Positions 23,135-31,544 of a stretch of DNA of 64,000 bases are shown here, in pieces. Source of the stretch: Prevotella sp. UBA2711 (GTDB taxonomy: Bacteria; Bacteroidota; Bacteroidia; Bacteroidales; Bacteroidaceae); assembly GCA_002354095.1 (NCBI GenBank), contig DEKX01000043.1:10599-74598 (forward strand), in the 5' to 3' direction. Under the pieces are notes generated by a model. The model was not told the origin of the DNA, searched no databases, and saw only the letters and a list, made by a program, of their open reading frames with translations. How positions within the stretch are numbered: the first letter of the stretch is position 1; every line of letters starts with the position of its first letter. The position numbers were made by a program, and so were the translations under genes.

Positions 23135-25677
23135 TGAAGCAATCGGTGAAGCGTTACATCCTCTTTCTTCTCTCATTGGCCTGTCTGTCTCTTCAGGCGC
23201 AGGTGCTCATCTCCGGTGTCATTACCGATGCCGAAACCAAGAAGTCCATTCCCTCCGTCACCGTTTCCTATAAAGGTCATCAGGTTGCCGTAGCCTCCGG
23301 TCTCAACGGGCGTTACGTCATTCAGAAGAATCCCGGGTGGGCGCTTACTTTCAGTGCGGTGGGCTATGTGGCACAGACGATATGGATTGACGACCGTACC
23401 GACCCTGTGGTCGATATCGCGTTGCGACCCGATGTCCGCCAGCTGCGTGATGTCACCATCCGTTCCAAGCGGCAGCGCTACAGCCGTAAGAACAATCCCG
23501 CCGTCGAACTCATGCGTAAGGTGATTGAGAAGAAACGTCTCACCGACCTGTCGAACAAGGACTACTACCAGTTCGTGAAATACCAGAAACTGACGCTGGC
23601 AGGCAACGATATTACCCCTGAAAAGATTCGGAACTCCATATTCCGTAAGCATAAGTGGATTCTCGACCAGATAGAGAACTGTCCGTATAACAACAAACTC
23701 ATTCTGCCTATTTCGGTGGATGAAACGGTGACCCGCCGTCTCTACCGCCGCCATCCACACGATGAGAAGAACATCATCATGGGACAGAACTCCACTGGTG
23801 TGGGCGACTTGTTCCAGACGGGCGACATCATGAGCATCATGATGAGGGATGTTTTTACTGATGTGAATATCTACGATGACCAAGTGCGTCTGCTTCGACG
23901 TCCTTTTACCTCACCGATAGGTCGAGGGGCTATCGGTTTCTACCGTTTTTATATTGAAGACACCCTGCAGATCGAACGTGACAGTTGCATCCACTTGCAT
24001 TTCGTGCCTAACAACATGCAGGACTTCGGTTTCCGTGGTGATATCTACATTCTGAAAGACTCCAGTTATCAGGTAAAACGATGCGATTTATCCATCCCCC
24101 GACAGAGTGATGTCAACTTCGTCGAGAATCTGCGGGTTGTGCAGGAGTTTTCGCAGTTGCCGACGGGCGAATGGGTGTTGACGGTCGATGATATGGTGGT
24201 TGAGATTTCCATCGTGAGTTTTCTGCAGAAAGCCATAGTGGTGCGTAACACCCGTCTGGGCGACTACTCCTTCGAACCTTTGGAGGCCTCCTTGTTCAAG
24301 GGGAAACGTGATGTCCGCGACCCACAAGCGCTGGAACATAGCGATCTCTTCTGGAATCAGTATCGCCAGGTGCAACTGACCAAGAGCGAAGAACAGATGA
24401 AGGATTTCGTCAAGTCGTTCGAGAAAATGAAGGGCTTTAAATATGTCATGTTTGGACTGAAAGCGCTGATAGAAAACTATGTGGAAACGGGGAATCCGTC
24501 GAAAATAGATATCGGTCCCATCAATTCCATGATTTCTTACAATTATATTGATGGCCTCCGCACACGACTCTCCGCCCAGACCACCGCCAACCTCCATCCT
24601 CATTTGTTTTTGAAGGGGTATGTGGCACGAGGCTGGAAATCGCATAAGAATTACTATCAGGGCGAACTCACCTATTCCTTTAATGCCAAGGAATACACCC
24701 CCCGTGAGTTCCCCCAGCGCACCGTCAGTTTCTCTTCTACCTACGATGTGATGGCACCCTCCGATAAATTCCTCTCCACGGATAAGGATAATGTTTTCAC
24801 AGCACTTAAATGGAGCAAGGTCGATGCCATGATGTTCTACAACCGCCAGCAGCTGACCGCCGTGCGCGAGGAAGAGACGGGACTGAAAACCACCGTCAGT
24901 CTGAAGACCGAAGAAAACGAACCTTGCGGCAATCTCCGTTTTAGCCCCCTCAATGCTCCCGAAACCAACGTCAGGCTTCGTACGACGGAATTGAAAGCCG
25001 AGGTGGAGTTCTGTCCTGGTGCGCTGTATATTAATACCAAACAGCGTCGCCGGCAGGTGAATCGTGAAGCACCGGTCATCCGTCTGGGACATACCATCGG
25101 TATGAAGGGCTTCCTGGGTGGCGATTACAACTATCATTACAGCGAGGCCAGCATCTCGCAGCGCGTCTGGTTGAACAGCTGGGGTAAAGTGGATATCAAT
25201 GTCAAGGGAGGCGTGCAGTGGTCGAAGGTGCCTTTCCCCCTGTTATGTATGCCCGAGGCTAACCTGTCGTATATCCTGCAGAAAAACATGTTCTCGCTTG
25301 TCAATAACATGGAGTTCCTCAACGACCGCTTCGTGTCAGCCATCGTCACCTGGGACCTGAATGGCAAACTCTTCAATCGCATCCCCTTACTGAAGCGATT
25401 GAAGTGGCGTGAATATGTAGGTGTCAAGATGCTGTGGGGCGCACTCTCCGACAAGAATAATCCCTTCCTCGCGCAGAATGCCGGCGACGGTAGGCTGATG
25501 GCTTTCCCCGAGCATTCGCATGTGATGAATCCCCGTACGCCCTATGTCGAGGTGTCGGCAGGTATTCATAACATCTTTAAGATTCTGCATATCGAATACG
25601 TGCGCCGCCTGAACTATAACGCTTATCCGTCAGCCCACAAGCGTGGCATCAGGTTCACCCTCCATTTCACTTTCTAA
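23134..25677 (+). CDS. DUF5686 protein with carboxypeptidase-regulatory domain
   Basis: The 847-residue protein has a signal peptide (residues 1-22, ending SLQAQ), then a CarboxypepD_reg-like beta-sandwich (about 24-105: VLISGVITDAETKKSIPSVTV), then a long DUF5686 region ending in aromatic-rich beta strands (GIRFTLHFTF). The last residue is Phe, as in outer-membrane beta-barrels. It resembles SusC-family N-termini but has no TonB plug. Family members are outer-membrane proteins of unknown function. Coupling to the sensor kinase upstream suggests the two work in the same envelope process. Confidence 0.82.
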   Translation: MKQSVKRYILFLLSLACLSLQAQVLISGVITDAETKKSIPSVTVSYKGHQVAVASGLNGRYVIQKNPGWALTFSAVGYVAQTIWIDDRTDPVVDIALRPDVRQLRDVTIRSKRQRYSRKNNPAVELMRKVIEKKRLTDLSNKDYYQFVKYQKLTLAGNDITPEKIRNSIFRKHKWILDQIENCPYNNKLILPISVDETVTRRLYRRHPHDEKNIIMGQNSTGVGDLFQTGDIMSIMMRDVFTDVNIYDDQVRLLRRPFTSPIGRGAIGFYRFYIEDTLQIERDSCIHLHFVPNNMQDFGFRGDIYILKDSSYQVKRCDLSIPRQSDVNFVENLRVVQEFSQLPTGEWVLTVDDMVVEISIVSFLQKAIVVRNTRLGDYSFEPLEASLFKGKRDVRDPQALEHSDLFWNQYRQVQLTKSEEQMKDFVKSFEKMKGFKYVMFGLKALIENYVETGNPSKIDIGPINSMISYNYIDGLRTRLSAQTTANLHPHLFLKGYVARGWKSHKNYYQGELTYSFNAKEYTPREFPQRTVSFSSTYDVMAPSDKFLSTDKDNVFTALKWSKVDAMMFYNRQQLTAVREEETGLKTTVSLKTEENEPCGNLRFSPLNAPETNVRLRTTELKAEVEFCPGALYINTKQRRRQVNREAPVIRLGHTIGMKGFLGGDYNYHYSEASISQRVWLNSWGKVDINVKGGVQWSKVPFPLLCMPEANLSYILQKNMFSLVNNMEFLNDRFVSAIVTWDLNGKLFNRIPLLKRLKWREYVGVKMLWGALSDKNNPFLAQNAGDGRLMAFPEHSHVMNPRTPYVEVSAGIHNIFKILHIEYVRRLNYNAYPSAHKRGIRFTLHFTF

Positions 25678-25695
25678 ACTTTTTTTGTATCCCTT

Positions 25696-25724
25696 GCAAC
25701 TTTTCCTCATCTGCTTACGTCTAA
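25696..25724 (+). promoter_or_regulatory. candidate ECF sigma-type promoter of the GIN gene
   Basis: GCAAC (25696-25700), 17 bases, CGTCTAA (25718-25724) resembles extracytoplasmic-function sigma promoters of Bacteroidetes and lacks a TAnnTTTG box. The start codon follows about 28 bases later. Confidence 0.4.
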
Positions 25725-25751
25725 CAGGTAAACAGTTAAAATTGAAGGTTT

Positions 25752-26492
25752 ATGAAAAAGTTAAGTTTGTTTTTAACAACACTGTTTGTCGTAGTTTGCA
25801 CAGCAAGTGTCTATGCCTTTGCCGATAAGGACAAGGCGGAAGTGAATCGTCAGGTGTCAGGTTTCGAACGCATTCGTCTGCAAGGTTCGCCCGACATCAA
25901 GTACACCCAGGGCAAAACATGGTCGGTACGGGTGAAAGCTCCTCAAAAGCTCATCGACCGCGTGGTGACTCGTAAAGACGGCAATACGCTGGTGGTGAGC
26001 ATGAAGAGTGGCAGTTTCTTTAATAGCATCAATGGCGACGATGTCACCGTCTATGTCACCTCCCCCGATCTCATTGGTGTAGAGGTGCAGGGCTCGGGCG
26101 ATTTCGAGAGCAAGGGTCGGGTGGATACCGATCATCTCGACCTTTCGGTACGTGGTTCGGGCGATATTGATTTTGCCAATATCATCTGCGACCGCATCAA
26201 GGCTTCGCTCGTGGGTTCGGGTGACATCGACATCAAGTATGTGGATGCCAAGCAGTCGGACATCGAGCTCGTAGGTTCGGGCGATTTGAAAATCACTCAG
26301 AGCAAGGTCTCTCAGACCAAGATAGAGCTGAAAGGCTCCGGTGACGTGAAAGTGAACTGCAAAGACTGCGGCACCGTCGATTGCCGTTTGGTAGGTTCGG
26401 GCGATATCACCCTGTCGGGCACCATCCGGAAGCTCAACCAGACATCCCGCGGTTCCGGCGACATCCATACCGACCAGTTGAAGATTAAGTAG
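25752..26492 (+). CDS. secreted GIN-domain (DUF2807) protein
   Basis: The 246-residue protein has a signal peptide (residues 1-23, ending ASVYAFA). The head GIN domain is a right-handed beta-helix, visible as seven repeats of [G/E]SGD(I/F/L) at steps of about 18-20 residues (VQGSGDFES, VRGSGDIDF, LVGSGDIDI and so on). Such proteins bind surfaces or act as adhesive/auto-transport-like modules; the role is not known. It is monocistronic, with an ECF-like promoter upstream and a palindromic repeat region downstream. Confidence 0.88.
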   Translation: MKKLSLFLTTLFVVVCTASVYAFADKDKAEVNRQVSGFERIRLQGSPDIKYTQGKTWSVRVKAPQKLIDRVVTRKDGNTLVVSMKSGSFFNSINGDDVTVYVTSPDLIGVEVQGSGDFESKGRVDTDHLDLSVRGSGDIDFANIICDRIKASLVGSGDIDIKYVDAKQSDIELVGSGDLKITQSKVSQTKIELKGSGDVKVNCKDCGTVDCRLVGSGDITLSGTIRKLNQTSRGSGDIHTDQLKIK

Positions 26493-26552
26493 AAAAGGTG
26501 AGGTCACACAGATTAATAGTTATACAGAATAGCATATTAGCAGATATAGATT

Positions 26553-26610
26553 CTCGTAATGAAACTACTGGAAACTCGTAATGAAACTACCAGTTTCTCG
26601 TAATGTAACT
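26553..26610 (+). repeat. three copies of CTCGTAATGAAACT at 22-bp spacing (copy B)
   Basis: Units start at 26553, 26575 and 26597 (last one TGTAACT), with 8-base spacers ACTGGAAA and ACCAGTTT. Same period and near-identical spacers as the copy at 8486-8543. Confidence 0.85.
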
Positions 26611-26623
26611 TCTATTCTTATAG

Positions 26624-26732
26624 GTGACAGATGACAGATGACACATGTATTTAAGGAAATGATATGCGTACGTACACGCGCACGTACGCATGACCCTTTT
26701 GCGAATTTCATCTGTTATCTGTCATTTGTCAC
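26624..26732. repeat. nested inverted repeat element
   Basis: Outer arms of 24 bases (26624-26647 and 26709-26732) match at 21 positions when inverted. Inside them a perfect 10-bp stem, ATGCGTACGT (26664-26673) with ACGTACGCAT (26682-26691), forms a second hairpin. The outer arm is built from GACAGAT repeats. Confidence 0.85.
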
Positions 26733-26865
26733 ATGGAAACTTGTGGCTTGAAACCGTATAATATCTTCTTGCTCTTTCATAACCAGTGCAAAGATACAAC
26801 ATTTTAAGGCGAAATCCAAATTTTTTTTGGAAAAAATGCGGGAAAGATTTTTTTTGGAAAAAGTT

Positions 26866-26895
26866 TTGTCATTTCATTTTAAACAACTATTTTTG
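26866..26895 (+). promoter_or_regulatory. promoter of the LuxR-type response regulator
   Basis: TTG (26866-26868), 19 bases, TATTTTTG (26888-26895). It yields a leader that contains the 14-codon peptide at 26930. Confidence 0.65.
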
Positions 26896-26929
26896 CAGTC
26901 GGAAATCTAACACAAAAGGGAATATAACG

Positions 26930-26974
26930 ATGAAGAAATTAATTTTGGTCGCAACATTCATCTATATAATATAA
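26930..26974 (+). CDS. 14-codon leader peptide
   Basis: MKKLILVATFIYII, then TAA whose last base is the A of the response regulator's ATG (TAATG). The basic-hydrophobic make-up resembles a truncated signal peptide. It may couple translation of the regulator to ribosomes finishing this peptide. Whether it is translated is not shown. Confidence 0.4.
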   Translation: MKKLILVATFIYII

Positions 26975-27615
26975 TGTACGTAGCATTAGCAGATAATCAG
27001 GATATCACCAGAGCAGGCATGATGTATGTCTGCGGAGAGATGGACGGGGTGCAGATGCACCGCGCAGAGGATAAGACGGAACTGATAGAACAGCTGAAAC
27101 AGCATCCTGATGCGGTGATAGTGGTTGACTACACCCTGTTTGATATCAACGACGTGGACGAACTGGAGATTCTGCACGAACGATTCCCTGAGGCACAGTG
27201 GATTCTGTTCAGTGTGGATCTCTCGGGCGACCTGGTGAGACGGGTGATTGCCGTCAGTCCGCGGTTCAGTATCCTGTTGAAGGAATCGCCCATACAGGAA
27301 ATCCGAGAATGCCTGATGTTTGCCCAACGCCACCAGCGCTACATCTGCCAGCGAATGGCTGAGCTACTTTTGACGCCCCAGTCGCCAAGAGTGGAAGAGG
27401 AGGTGAAGCTGACCAAGACGGAGATGGAGATATTGAAGGACATTGCTTTGGGACTGACTACCAAAGAAATTGCAGAACGCCGCTTTTCAAGTTTCCATAC
27501 CGTGAATACCCACCGCAAAAACATTTTCCGCAAACTGGGAGTCAATACGGTGCATGAAGCTACGAAATATGCCCTGCGGGCAGGACTGGTAGATTCGGCA
27601 GAATACTATATTTAG
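26974..27615 (+). CDS. LuxR/NarL-type response regulator
   Basis: The 213-residue protein has an N-terminal receiver domain (residues 1-118) with D7/D10 at the acidic pocket, phospho-accepting D52 in VIVVDYTLF and conserved K103 in LLKES. A helical linker and a C-terminal LuxR helix-turn-helix (about 145-207: LTKTEMEILKDIALGLTTKEIAE, HTVNTHRKNIFRKLG) follow. It should be a DNA-binding regulator phosphorylated by a separate histidine kinase; candidates are at 21.9 and 39.0 kb, but none is adjacent. Its start is fused to the stop of a small leader peptide. Confidence 0.9.
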   Translation: MYVALADNQDITRAGMMYVCGEMDGVQMHRAEDKTELIEQLKQHPDAVIVVDYTLFDINDVDELEILHERFPEAQWILFSVDLSGDLVRRVIAVSPRFSILLKESPIQEIRECLMFAQRHQRYICQRMAELLLTPQSPRVEEEVKLTKTEMEILKDIALGLTTKEIAERRFSSFHTVNTHRKNIFRKLGVNTVHEATKYALRAGLVDSAEYYI

Positions 27616-27632
27616 CTGGGATTTGAAAGGCA

Positions 27633-27724
27633 AAAATAAAAAATAGGAATTGTCCTCACGACAACTCCTATTCCCAAATTTCTAACTAACTTATTATCAA
27701 CTATTCATTACTCATTCTGAATTT
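27633..27724 (-). ncRNA. candidate small RNA between the response regulator and LacI genes
   Basis: A textbook minus-strand promoter (27731-27761) is followed, about 50-80 bases later, by a 13-bp stem with a 5-base loop (27642-27672, one mismatch) and then a T-rich run on the minus strand. No meaningful reading frame lies between them. The expected RNA is about 90 bases and ends 18 bases from the response regulator's stop codon, convergent with that gene. Confidence 0.55.
27642..27672 (-). terminator. terminator of the candidate small RNA
   Basis: AATAGGAATTGTC pairs with GACAACTCCTATT (one mismatch) around a CTCAC loop. On the minus strand it is followed by TTTTATTTTTG; on the plus strand the sequence after it is not U-rich. 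Confidence 0.65.
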
Positions 27725-27730
27725 ACGCTG

Positions 27731-27761
27731 CAAAGGTACGAACTATTTTTGATATATGCAA
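27731..27761 (-). promoter_or_regulatory. promoter of the candidate small RNA
   Basis: Minus strand TTG (27761-27759), exactly 20 bases, TACCTTTG (27738-27731). No protein-coding gene lies downstream on this strand. Confidence 0.7.
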
Positions 27762-27781
27762 CATTTTCTAAAAAAAAAATC

Positions 27782-27795
27782 CGTAAACGTTTGCG
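27782..27795. promoter_or_regulatory. LacI-type operator, probably autoregulatory
   Basis: CGTAAACGTTTGCG is a palindrome with one mismatch around CG, the usual architecture of LacI-family sites. It overlaps the -33 TTG (27791-27793) of the LacI gene's own promoter. A near-identical site is at 48992-49003. Confidence 0.6.
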
Positions 27796-27821
27796 TATTT
27801 CCATGTTTTTGCTTAATTTTG
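27791..27821 (+). promoter_or_regulatory. promoter of the LacI-family gene
   Basis: TTG (27791-27793), 20 bases, TAATTTTG (27814-27821). Only six bases separate the box from the ATG at 27828, so the mRNA may be leaderless or nearly so. Confidence 0.6.
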
Positions 27822-27827
27822 CACCTG

Positions 27828-28856
27828 ATGAGCAATAAGAAACAACATAGACCGTCGTTAAAAGACCTTGCCAAAGAACTCAATGTCAGTATAGCCACCG
27901 TCAGTCGAGCCCTGCGTAGTTCGCCTGAAATAGGTGAAGAGATGCAGCGCAAGGTGAAGGAATTGGCTAAGAAGATGAACTATCGGCCCAATCCCTTTGC
28001 ACAAGGGCTGCGCAAGGAGGCACCCAAGATTATCGGTGTGGTGGTGCCTAACCTGGAAACGCATTACTATGCGGCTGTGTTGGACGGTATTGAGGACGAG
28101 GCGCGCAGGGCCGGTTACAGTGTGATCAGTGCCAACAGTCATGAGGATTGCGTGACGGAGGCGCAGGCGATTGATAACTTTATCAGTCTGCATGTGGAGG
28201 GAATTATTGCCTGTCTGGCGCAAGATACCACCGACTACAGCCATTTCGGGGAAATATCGGACATGGGAATCCCCTTGGTGTTCTTCGGTCGTACGTGTCT
28301 GTCGGAACAATTTTCGAGTGTGACGGCTAACGGTGACGAGGCAGCCCAGATGGCTACTCAGCACCTGATAGATACGGGAAGCCGACGGATTGCATTCATC
28401 GGCGGTCCTAATCATCTGGATATGGTGCAGCGCCGTAAGCACGGCTACCTGGAGGCTCTGCGTGACAACCGTATTCCTATAGACCGCGAGCTGGTGGTAT
28501 GCAACAAAATAGATTATCAAATAGCTTTGGAGGAAACGACAAAATTGTTGCAGAAGCCCAACCGCCCCGATGCTATTCTGGCCTTTAACGACATCGTTAC
28601 TTTTGCCGCGTTTACGGCTATCAAGCAACAGGGATTCCGCATACCTGAAGACGTGGCACTGATAGGCTTTACGGACGATGCCCATGCCGCTTATGTCACC
28701 CCTCGGCTGTCGGCTATTGTGGACCAATCGCACCTGATGGGTGTCAATGCGTGTCAGATTCTGCTGAAGCACATACAGGGTGACACGAAGGTTTGTAAGA
28801 AGATTGTTCCACAACAATTGGTGATTCGTGATACGTCGGCTAAAAACAAAATCTGA
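27828..28856 (+). CDS. LacI-family transcriptional regulator
   Basis: From ATG 27828 the 342-residue protein has the LacI helix-turn-helix (residues about 8-60: SLKDLAKELNVSIATVSRALRSS, then the hinge region NYRPNPFAQGL) and a periplasmic-binding-protein-like effector domain (IIGVVVPNLETHYYAAVLDG to the C-terminus; sugar-site style DAILAFND and DVALIGFTDD). It represses or activates sugar genes in response to a small ligand. The longer frame (from 27756) has a hydrophobic Cys-rich leader that is upstream of the promoter box, so it is rejected. It probably regulates itself and the operon at 48.9 kb. Confidence 0.93.
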   Translation: MSNKKQHRPSLKDLAKELNVSIATVSRALRSSPEIGEEMQRKVKELAKKMNYRPNPFAQGLRKEAPKIIGVVVPNLETHYYAAVLDGIEDEARRAGYSVISANSHEDCVTEAQAIDNFISLHVEGIIACLAQDTTDYSHFGEISDMGIPLVFFGRTCLSEQFSSVTANGDEAAQMATQHLIDTGSRRIAFIGGPNHLDMVQRRKHGYLEALRDNRIPIDRELVVCNKIDYQIALEETTKLLQKPNRPDAILAFNDIVTFAAFTAIKQQGFRIPEDVALIGFTDDAHAAYVTPRLSAIVDQSHLMGVNACQILLKHIQGDTKVCKKIVPQQLVIRDTSAKNKI

Positions 28857-28873
28857 AAAAAGAAGCATTTAAT

Positions 28874-28904
28874 TTGGTAGTTCGATAAAAAAGATGTATT
28901 TTTG
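28874..28904 (+). promoter_or_regulatory. promoter of the propeller sensor/GH31/radical SAM operon
   Basis: TTG (28874-28876), 20 bases, TATTTTTG (28897-28904), 29 bases before the first start codon. The five genes from 28934 to 38972 follow with gaps of 5-21 bases. Confidence 0.7.
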
Positions 28905-28933
28905 CAGTTGACTAATTGTAAAGAACATTTCCA

Positions 28934-31525
28934 ATGACTAAAAAGTCTGCCTTTATAACCTTATTATTTTTCTTGTTGCCAATGTTGGCAGCAGCGGCTA
29001 TACCCGATATTAAATTCCGTCGCCTTGATACACGTGACGGTCTGTCTAATTCGCAGGTAAACAGCGTTTTACGTGATATCCGTGGAAATGTCTGGTTGGG
29101 TACACAATTCGGTTTGTGCCGTTATGACGGCTATCGCTTTAAGACGTTTTATTCCTACGAACGCGATACGATGACACTGCGCAACAATCGTATTGACGAG
29201 ATACAGGAGGCGCACGATGGCAGACTATGGCTGGATCATGGAATGAACTATTCTGTCTATGACCCCGTGACTGAGAAAGTGGACCGTTCGCCTACTTACT
29301 GGTTGGCTCAACATGGAATCAAGGGCGGGGCGGAAAGCATGCATATCGATTCCAAGAAGAATTACTGGGTGAAGACCTACGATAATGGTTTCTATTTCTA
29401 TGACCCCAATCATAAGAATCTCAAGCATATACCTTTCGGTTTCGGTGAAAAAGACTTTCTGAAAGACTTCGCTATCTCTGCCTATGCCGAGACCAGTAAT
29501 GGTATGCTGATGGTGTCGATGCTGGGCGAACTGATGTGTGTGGACGGTGAACACGGCAAGGTGCTGTGGAAAGACGATTTCGTCAAGAAAAGTCTGAATG
29601 CCTATAATGACTACTGGGTATATGTGGACAAAGACGGGTTGATATGGGTTATCACCCACTCAGTGGGAACCTATATCTACGTTCCGCAGGAGAAGCGGTG
29701 GTACACCAATCTGACCGATCTGATGCGGGCACGTGGCTTCTCGAATGTGCCCGACAATATTGTGGTATGGGAAGTGCGTTACGACCAGAAAGGACTGCTG
29801 TGGGTGGCTACCGACCACTTAGGTGTCGTGCTGTTGGACTTCAAGACCAAAGAATGGCGCCAGTTTACTAATGTCAAAGGCGATGAAACCTCATTCTCGG
29901 ACATTACAGCCAAACATTTGTATGAAGACCAGTTAGGGCGCATGTGGGTGGCTACCTATAAAAACGGTGTGGCTATGAGTGCCGACGCGATGACTAATTT
30001 CAATAGTATGGCACTGGGCGATATCAATGGTATCTGTGAAGATAAGCAGGGCTTCTACTGGTTGGGACTGAACAGTGGAGGTCTGCTGAAATTCGACCCG
30101 CGTACGATGGAAGTGGTAGAAAAGTACACCAAGGCGGAAATGGGTACAGCCAGCGACGTCATAGTAGGTAATTATGCCGCCAAGGACGGTACGCTTTGGT
30201 TCGGTACGTGGGAAGGCGGTCTGCTGCGCTACAGGAACGGACAGTGGAAGAACTACACAGTAACTACACCGGGAAGCGCGCTCAAGACCAATAACATCTG
30301 GGGCGTAACGGAAGACTATTGGGGCAACATCTGGATTGGTGTACTCGGTGGCGGCGTGGTCAGAATGGACAAGCATACGGAGTGCCAGCGTGCTTTCACA
30401 GAAGACAATTCCAATATTAAGACGGTATGGACCAATAGTATATCCAGAGCGTCAAACGGCTGGATACTGGCTGGTAATTCGGAATATTGTTCCATGATTA
30501 ATCCCAAGACGATGAAGGTGATTAACCTGTCAAAACCGCATGATGGTAATACAGTCACCATCTCGTCGGCTACCACACAGGCGGTGATGGATAGCAACGG
30601 ACTCCTATGGCAGGCATCACCGTCGGGCGTGAGTGTGTTCGACCGCAAATCGGGACAGATGCAGTTGCTGGACATGAAGTCGGGTTTCTATGGATCTAAT
30701 GTGGTGGCACTGGCTGAAGACGATCATCACTCCATGTGGGTAGTGACAGACCACGGTATTTCGAGCGTGACAGCCCAGAAGGATGAAGACAACGGGCGCT
30801 GGACATTTGCCGTGCGCAGCTACAATGACCGTGACGGTCTGCAGCCTGGTCCGTTCAACCAGCGTGCTATCTGTTTTACCCGTTCGGGATATTTATTGGT
30901 GGGCGGACAGGACGGACTGGACATCATCAATACCCGTAGATTGAATGAGAGCGGCAACAATGAGAAGCCCATATTCAGCGGACTGGTGATTTTCAATGAC
31001 GAGATAGAGACAGGTAGTGTCTATAACGGACGGGTGGTTCTGGAGAAGGCTTTGGATATCGAACAGGCCATCACCCTGAAGTCAAGCGAGAATCAGTTTA
31101 CCATACAGATGGCATCGGACAATGGCGGTGCCAAGAATCATACACGCTTTGTTTACCGTCTGAAAGGATTTAACGACAAGTGGATTAAGACAGTGGTGTC
31201 ACAGCCCGACATTACCTATATGGGACTGCCCGTAGGCAGTTACACACTGTGCGTCAGAATGTTGAAAGACGACGGTACAATGGGAGAAATCGAACGCCAG
31301 TTGAGTATCACGATAATTGGGGCGTGGTACACATCCTGGTGGGCTATCACACTCTGGTGCCTGTCGCTGGCAGGCATCGGATGGTGTGGATGGCAGTATC
31401 GTGAACAAATACGTTCGATGTTCAAAAAGTCTGATTCTGGCGAACTGGATGTGGTGATTGACGACAGTGAGACACCGGCTGACGACGACATTGAAGAGGC
31501 CGTCATGATGGATCAAGAAGAATAA
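28934..31525 (+). CDS. periplasmic propeller sensor without a kinase domain
   Basis: The 863-residue protein has a signal peptide (residues 1-22, ending AAAAI), then two-component regulator propeller repeats (DTRDGLSNSQVNSVLRD near the start; many blades with xxIWVxT/WLGT-type turns), a Y_Y_Y-like domain (about 720-790: IQMASDNGGAKNHTRFVYRL) and one transmembrane helix (about 800-822). After it come only about 40 acidic residues (ETPADDDIEEAVMMDQEE). Hybrid sensors of Bacteroidetes normally continue into a histidine kinase, a receiver and an AraC domain; none is here. It probably senses glycan fragments and signals by pairing with the paralogue encoded next. Confidence 0.85.
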   Translation: MTKKSAFITLLFFLLPMLAAAAIPDIKFRRLDTRDGLSNSQVNSVLRDIRGNVWLGTQFGLCRYDGYRFKTFYSYERDTMTLRNNRIDEIQEAHDGRLWLDHGMNYSVYDPVTEKVDRSPTYWLAQHGIKGGAESMHIDSKKNYWVKTYDNGFYFYDPNHKNLKHIPFGFGEKDFLKDFAISAYAETSNGMLMVSMLGELMCVDGEHGKVLWKDDFVKKSLNAYNDYWVYVDKDGLIWVITHSVGTYIYVPQEKRWYTNLTDLMRARGFSNVPDNIVVWEVRYDQKGLLWVATDHLGVVLLDFKTKEWRQFTNVKGDETSFSDITAKHLYEDQLGRMWVATYKNGVAMSADAMTNFNSMALGDINGICEDKQGFYWLGLNSGGLLKFDPRTMEVVEKYTKAEMGTASDVIVGNYAAKDGTLWFGTWEGGLLRYRNGQWKNYTVTTPGSALKTNNIWGVTEDYWGNIWIGVLGGGVVRMDKHTECQRAFTEDNSNIKTVWTNSISRASNGWILAGNSEYCSMINPKTMKVINLSKPHDGNTVTISSATTQAVMDSNGLLWQASPSGVSVFDRKSGQMQLLDMKSGFYGSNVVALAEDDHHSMWVVTDHGISSVTAQKDEDNGRWTFAVRSYNDRDGLQPGPFNQRAICFTRSGYLLVGGQDGLDIINTRRLNESGNNEKPIFSGLVIFNDEIETGSVYNGRVVLEKALDIEQAITLKSSENQFTIQMASDNGGAKNHTRFVYRLKGFNDKWIKTVVSQPDITYMGLPVGSYTLCVRMLKDDGTMGEIERQLSITIIGAWYTSWWAITLWCLSLAGIGWCGWQYREQIRSMFKKSDSGELDVVIDDSETPADDDIEEAVMMDQEE

Positions 31526-31544
31526 TACAAAAATACATAACTAA

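Larger units (their letters stand above)
26493..26865. other. intergenic region with two repeat elements
   Basis: No gene was found here. It contains the three-unit CTCGTAATGAAACT repeat (26553-26610), a nested inverted repeat (26624-26732) and a T-rich stretch with two near-identical TTTTTTTTGGAAAAA segments (26820-26862) before the response regulator promoter. Confidence 0.7.

Noticed and set aside
26786..26974. 62-codon frame upstream of the response regulator
   Set aside because: Its start lies before the promoter and it reads through T-rich repeats. Only the last 14 codons (26930-26974) are a plausible leader.
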